Assembly (NCBI GenBank): GCA_038247995.1
Contig: JBBRUG010000120.1
Span: 1 to 15,729, forward strand
DNA from: JBBRUG01 sp038247995
GTDB taxonomy: Bacteria > Chloroflexota > Chloroflexia > Chloroflexales > Chloroflexaceae
Direction: 5' to 3'
Length of the DNA stretch: 15,729 nucleotides
Within the stretch, counting starts at the first letter, position 1; the number at the start of each line of letters is the position of its first letter. The position numbers were made by a program, and so were the translations under genes. Below are positions 13,491 to 15,729 of the stretch, piece by piece. The notes under the pieces are model-generated. The model had not been told where the DNA came from and made no database searches. It saw only the letters and a list, made by a program, of their open reading frames with translations.

Positions 13491-13504
13491 TTGTGCGTTG
13501 TGCG
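13491..13504. repeat. Two tandem TTGTGCG heptamers
   Basis: TTGTGCG occurs twice head to tail, 23 bp upstream of the -35 of the small-plus-large gene promoter. It could be a regulator half-site pair or another member of the heptamer-repeat class. Confidence 0.5.
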
Positions 13505-13526
13505 ATTTACGGCTTCAGAACGCGGT

Positions 13527-13555
13527 TTGCGCTTCGTGTTGCACGATGCTATAAT
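13527..13555 (+). promoter_or_regulatory. Strong sigma-70-type promoter for the 13636 operon
   Basis: -35 TTGCGC (13527-13532), a 17-bp spacer, and a perfect -10 TATAAT (13550-13555) preceded by TGC (extended -10). Initiation would be near 13562, leaving a leader of about 74 nt before the ATG at 13636. It is the best promoter match in the window. Confidence 0.75.
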
Positions 13556-13586
13556 AGAACCAGTGGAAGCACAGTCGGCACGATTC

Positions 13587-13619
13587 AGCAGGGAGGCAAC
13601 ACCTCTCTGCTTAGTGTTG
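13587..13619 (+). promoter_or_regulatory. Two mutually exclusive hairpins in the 5' leader
   Basis: Hairpin A pairs AGCAGGGAGG (13587-13596) with CCTCTCTGCT (13602-13611), nine Watson-Crick pairs plus one G-U, with a 5-nt loop. Hairpin B pairs CAACAC (13597-13602) with GTGTTG (13614-13619), using the loop of A plus the first base of its 3' arm, and its 11-nt loop holds the rest of that arm. The two compete in a strict nested sense. No T-run follows, so an effect on translation or RNA stability is likelier than attenuation. Confidence 0.4.
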
Positions 13620-13635
13620 TTTACGGCGGGGTAAT

Positions 13636-13785
13636 ATGGACGCAAAAGTAATTATCTTCGGCGAGACGTCGCTCGACAAGTTGTTGCAGTGGTTACGCTC
13701 CAGCGGCGAACCGAAAGATCTGCGTGAATTGCTCCAGGTTTACCTGGAAATGCTGAGCAAGTCGGTCACGGAGGATAACGAATGA
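13636..13785 (+). CDS. 49-aa protein of unknown function, coupled to the next gene
   Basis: ATG at 13636 to TGA at 13783-13785. The peptide starts MDAKVIIFGETSLDKLLQWL and is predicted to be mostly helical, with an amphipathic segment DLRELLQVYLEMLSKS near the C-terminus and an acidic end (TEDNE). There is no signal peptide, cysteine or transmembrane helix. I recognise no family. Support for it being real: it lies directly downstream of the best promoter and a structured leader, and its stop overlaps the next start in ATGA, which indicates translational coupling. GGAGG for the next gene lies inside its last codons. Only a GC-rich GGCGGGG stretch precedes its own start. It may be a small partner or regulator of the following long protein. 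Confidence 0.65.
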   Translation: MDAKVIIFGETSLDKLLQWLRSSGEPKDLRELLQVYLEMLSKSVTEDNE

Positions 13786-15729
13786 CAGCCGCCACGAGCA
13801 ATCAGGCACTTGCCGATGAAGTCTGGTCCCTGATGACGGCCCAGGGGGCGCTTTTCGCCGTCGATGCGCCTATTCGTCAGACGCTCACAAATCTGGCCGA
13901 TTATTTGGCCCGGCGCCAGAAACGCGCCGTCGCTGAGGTGCGCGCCGAGCTTGATGCAGTCCTTAGCGCCGATCCGCGCTTTGCGCGCGAAGAGCGCGGC
14001 GAGACTGTGCAGTTTGTAACTTCACGCCAGGGGCGCTATACGCCCCGTGATACGACAGATACACATAGCTTTAAGCAGCGGATGCATGAACCCGAGCATC
14101 CCTTCCCAATCGATGATATTAGTGTTGTAATCTCGACCTCGCGGCCGGCGATTACGACGGTTGAACCAGTTTTTATCTCCGATTACTGGCAGATTCAGGC
14201 GGCCCTCGCGCCGACTCACGCCGATCCAGTTGCCGAACCCGCGCCGGTGGAAGCGACTCCTGCGCCGGTAGAAGCAGTTGCCGAACCCGCGCCGGTGGAA
14301 GCGACTCCTGCGCCGGTAGAAGCAGTTGCCGAACCCGCGCCGGTGAAAGCGACTCCTGTGCCGGTGGAAGCAGTGGCCAAACCCGCGCCGGTGAAAGCAA
14401 CCCCTGCGCCGGTGGAAGCAGTGGCCAAACCCGCGCCGGTGAAAGCAACCCCTGCGCCGGTGGAAGCGGTGGCCAAACCTGAACCGGTTGTCGTCGAACC
14501 CGAGCCGAAGCCGGTGGCGCCGCCCGTTCGTCCGTCGCGTCCGCTGATCGAGCGCAGCACGATTATGACTCTACCCGATGGGCTGACGATCGATCTGCGT
14601 CGCCCGGTAAGCGACATTCTTGCCGAGCACGGGAAGCTGCTCGAAGGGTTACTGTCCGGCCAGATGGAGCAAGATCCACTGCGCCGGATCGTGAGCTTCG
14701 GGCGCAGTTATTACCCTGAGGCAAGTATCGTGAGCCTGGGTAAGAATGATCTGCGCAAGATTCGCGATTACATCCTAGAGCGCAATGAGCCATTACTCGA
14801 TACCGAGATCATTGCCGACCTCTATTACCATAATCCGCGTCAGCCCGACTATGAGGGCTTTCGTTTCTCGCTCAACTATCGGCTGAACCACGAGAAGGAT
14901 TTTGAGTTTGTCGGTGTTGAAGGCGCGCGGCTCTGGTCTACCAAGGGCCTGCCGATGATTGGCTCCAAGCGGGTGAAGGCTGCCGAAATGGGCCAGATCA
15001 CCAGCTATCTGATCGACGATACACGCGACGATAGCCTGGAAGATCAAAGCGCTGAGTCAATCGTTGCCAGCGGCAGCGTGAGCCGGGTGCTCAGCTTCTT
15101 CGAGTGGGAATACGGCGTGTTGCCGCTTGACGCCTCGCTGTCGGCGTTGCTGCCGGCGCCGATGCTCCCCGATCAGCGCAGCGCTGTGTTGCGTTTTGAG
15201 TCGCCGCAGCACGTGACTAACTACCTAGCTGAGGTGCGCTACTCAACGGGGAACCGCGGCGGTTGGCTCCAGGGTCTCGATGACTTCTTCCGTGAGCATC
15301 TGGTGCCTGGGGCGCTGATTACGCTCAGCCGTAGCGCTGATCCGAGCATTTTCCAGATCACCTATGAAGATGCACCCGAGGCCAGCGAGCGCATTCTGAC
15401 CCTCGATGAGAAGAAGAATCGTTTCGCCTTCGCCAATCTCACCTACTACTGCGCTGTCGATGAGAGCCTGCTGCCGAGCCAGTCCAAGTATGGCCGGTTG
15501 AAGAACTTCAAGTCCTTCCCGATGGGTGAGCGGCGCAAGTCGGAGATGATTCTGGAGCACGTCTTCGAGAACCTTGGCGAACAGGTTGGGACGCGCACCG
15601 AGCCGCAGTACTCGCTCAGCCTCGACGATCTGTATGTCGGTTATAACGTGCTGCGCCCCGGCTCACGGGCCTTGCTGCGGGCACTCCTCGCCGAGCACGA
15701 CTTGGTTACGCCCGATGATGCCACACCCG
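13782..15729 (+). CDS. Long protein of unknown family with HTH-like blocks and Pro/Ala/Val repeat linker (3' end cut)
   Basis: 649 residues are visible and the frame is still open at the right edge. The start ATG overlaps the preceding stop (ATGA), with GGAGG at 13770-13774. Residues about 8-90 look like a winged-helix region: helices, then LDAVLSADPRF..EERGETVQFVTSRQGRYTP. Residues 150-229 are five copies of a 16-residue Pro/Ala/Val repeat, continued by PEPKPVAPPVRPSRP. Residues about 317-386 (SLGKNDLRKIRDYILERNEP..., LLDTEIIADLYYHNPR, FSLNYRLNHEKDFEFVG) again resemble a helix-turn-helix with a wing. Around 486-530, GGWLQGLDDFFREHLVPGALITL is reminiscent of a B3-like or pseudobarrel DNA-binding element. 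No catalytic motif, signal peptide or membrane helix is visible. A nucleic-acid-binding role is inference; no family is assigned. Confidence 0.85.
   Translation, partial: MTAATSNQALADEVWSLMTAQGALFAVDAPIRQTLTNLADYLARRQKRAVAEVRAELDAVLSADPRFAREERGETVQFVTSRQGRYTPRDTTDTHSFKQRMHEPEHPFPIDDISVVISTSRPAITTVEPVFISDYWQIQAALAPTHADPVAEPAPVEATPAPVEAVAEPAPVEATPAPVEAVAEPAPVKATPVPVEAVAKPAPVKATPAPVEAVAKPAPVKATPAPVEAVAKPEPVVVEPEPKPVAPPVRPSRPLIERSTIMTLPDGLTIDLRRPVSDILAEHGKLLEGLLSGQMEQDPLRRIVSFGRSYYPEASIVSLGKNDLRKIRDYILERNEPLLDTEIIADLYYHNPRQPDYEGFRFSLNYRLNHEKDFEFVGVEGARLWSTKGLPMIGSKRVKAAEMGQITSYLIDDTRDDSLEDQSAESIVASGSVSRVLSFFEWEYGVLPLDASLSALLPAPMLPDQRSAVLRFESPQHVTNYLAEVRYSTGNRGGWLQGLDDFFREHLVPGALITLSRSADPSIFQITYEDAPEASERILTLDEKKNRFAFANLTYYCAVDESLLPSQSKYGRLKNFKSFPMGERRKSEMILEHVFENLGEQVGTRTEPQYSLSLDDLYVGYNVLRPGSRALLRALLAEHDLVTPDDATP
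14229..14489 (+). repeat. Five 48-bp in-frame tandem repeats plus a partial sixth
   Basis: Units at 14229, 14277, 14325, 14373 and 14421 each encode VA-E/K-PAPV-E/K-ATPAPVEA (16 residues; unit 3 has VPVEA). A partial unit follows at 14469-14489. Units 4 and 5 differ by one base, marking the most recent duplication. Units 1-2 carry glutamate where units 3-5 carry lysine, so the linker changes from acidic to near neutral or basic along its length. Confidence 0.9.

Larger units (their letters stand above)
13293..13635. other. 343-bp divergent intergenic region
   Basis: It separates the lipoprotein gene (minus) from the small-plus-large gene pair (plus). It holds the lipoprotein ribosome site (13298-13307), a weak minus-strand promoter candidate (13350-13377), two TTGTGCG heptamers (13491-13504), a strong plus-strand promoter (13527-13555) and a structured 5' leader (13587-13619). 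I see no additional gene on either strand. Confidence 0.6.

Noticed and set aside
14229..14489. Possible CRISPR-like array of 48-bp units
   Set aside because: The units are contiguous without unique spacers, lie in frame and encode a protein linker.
14216..14617. 133-codon minus-strand frame of low-complexity Gly/Ala/Thr/Ser sequence
   Set aside because: It is the antisense reading of the 48-bp tandem repeat in the plus-strand gene; the plus strand gives a continuous 649-codon frame with a ribosome site.

Overview
The window looks like chromosomal DNA from a GC-rich, free-living bacterium. The protein styles suggest the phylum Chloroflexota, probably class Chloroflexia: a NYN nuclease fused to a LOTUS-type domain, large GT-C glycosyltransferases, an SPL-like radical SAM protein, and many intergenic heptamer repeats. 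This placement rests on family resemblance, not on a database search. I see no rRNA, tRNA, insertion sequence, prophage gene or CRISPR array.

Layout. (a) 1-5853, minus strand, transcribed right to left: a NYN-domain RNA-binding/nuclease-like protein, trpF, a membrane-anchored metallophosphoesterase that overlaps the end of trpF, a membrane-anchored Trm112-like protein, trpB, and the first 27 codons of a diacylglycerol-kinase-like gene. A good sigma-70-type promoter at 6220-6248 could drive this series through a leader of about 360 nt that carries a 23-codon upstream ORF. (b) 6283-9498, minus strand: a family 2 glycosyltransferase followed 12 nt later by a GT39-like membrane glycosyltransferase. 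The second has an extra N-terminal segment resembling the DUF104/AF2212 antitoxin-like family. Together they look like a surface-glycan or glycolipid pair. (c) 9678-11555, plus strand: an inositol-monophosphatase family enzyme, possibly expressed from a leaderless transcript, then an SPL-family radical SAM protein. (d) 11571-13292, minus strand: rimI, converging on the radical SAM gene with only 15 bp between, and a lipoprotein built from two copies of one module. (e) 13636 to the right edge, plus strand: a 49-aa protein translationally coupled (ATGA overlap) to a long protein of unknown family that runs off the window. The long protein has an N-terminal winged-helix-like region, five copies of a 16-residue Pro/Ala/Val repeat, and a second HTH-like block. 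The pair has the best promoter in the window and a leader with two mutually exclusive hairpins. It is the strongest candidate here for an undescribed system.

Cross-cutting signals. Short tandem heptamer repeats of different sequence sit in many intergenic gaps, several as hairpin arms. One array has entered the 3' end of rimI and is translated as its C-terminal tail. Three well-formed promoters share the -35 pattern TTGCnn, a 17-bp spacer and a TATAnn -10, which suggests a local housekeeping consensus. Coding joints are otherwise tight, and the two tryptophan genes are split by unrelated genes with no trpA in view.
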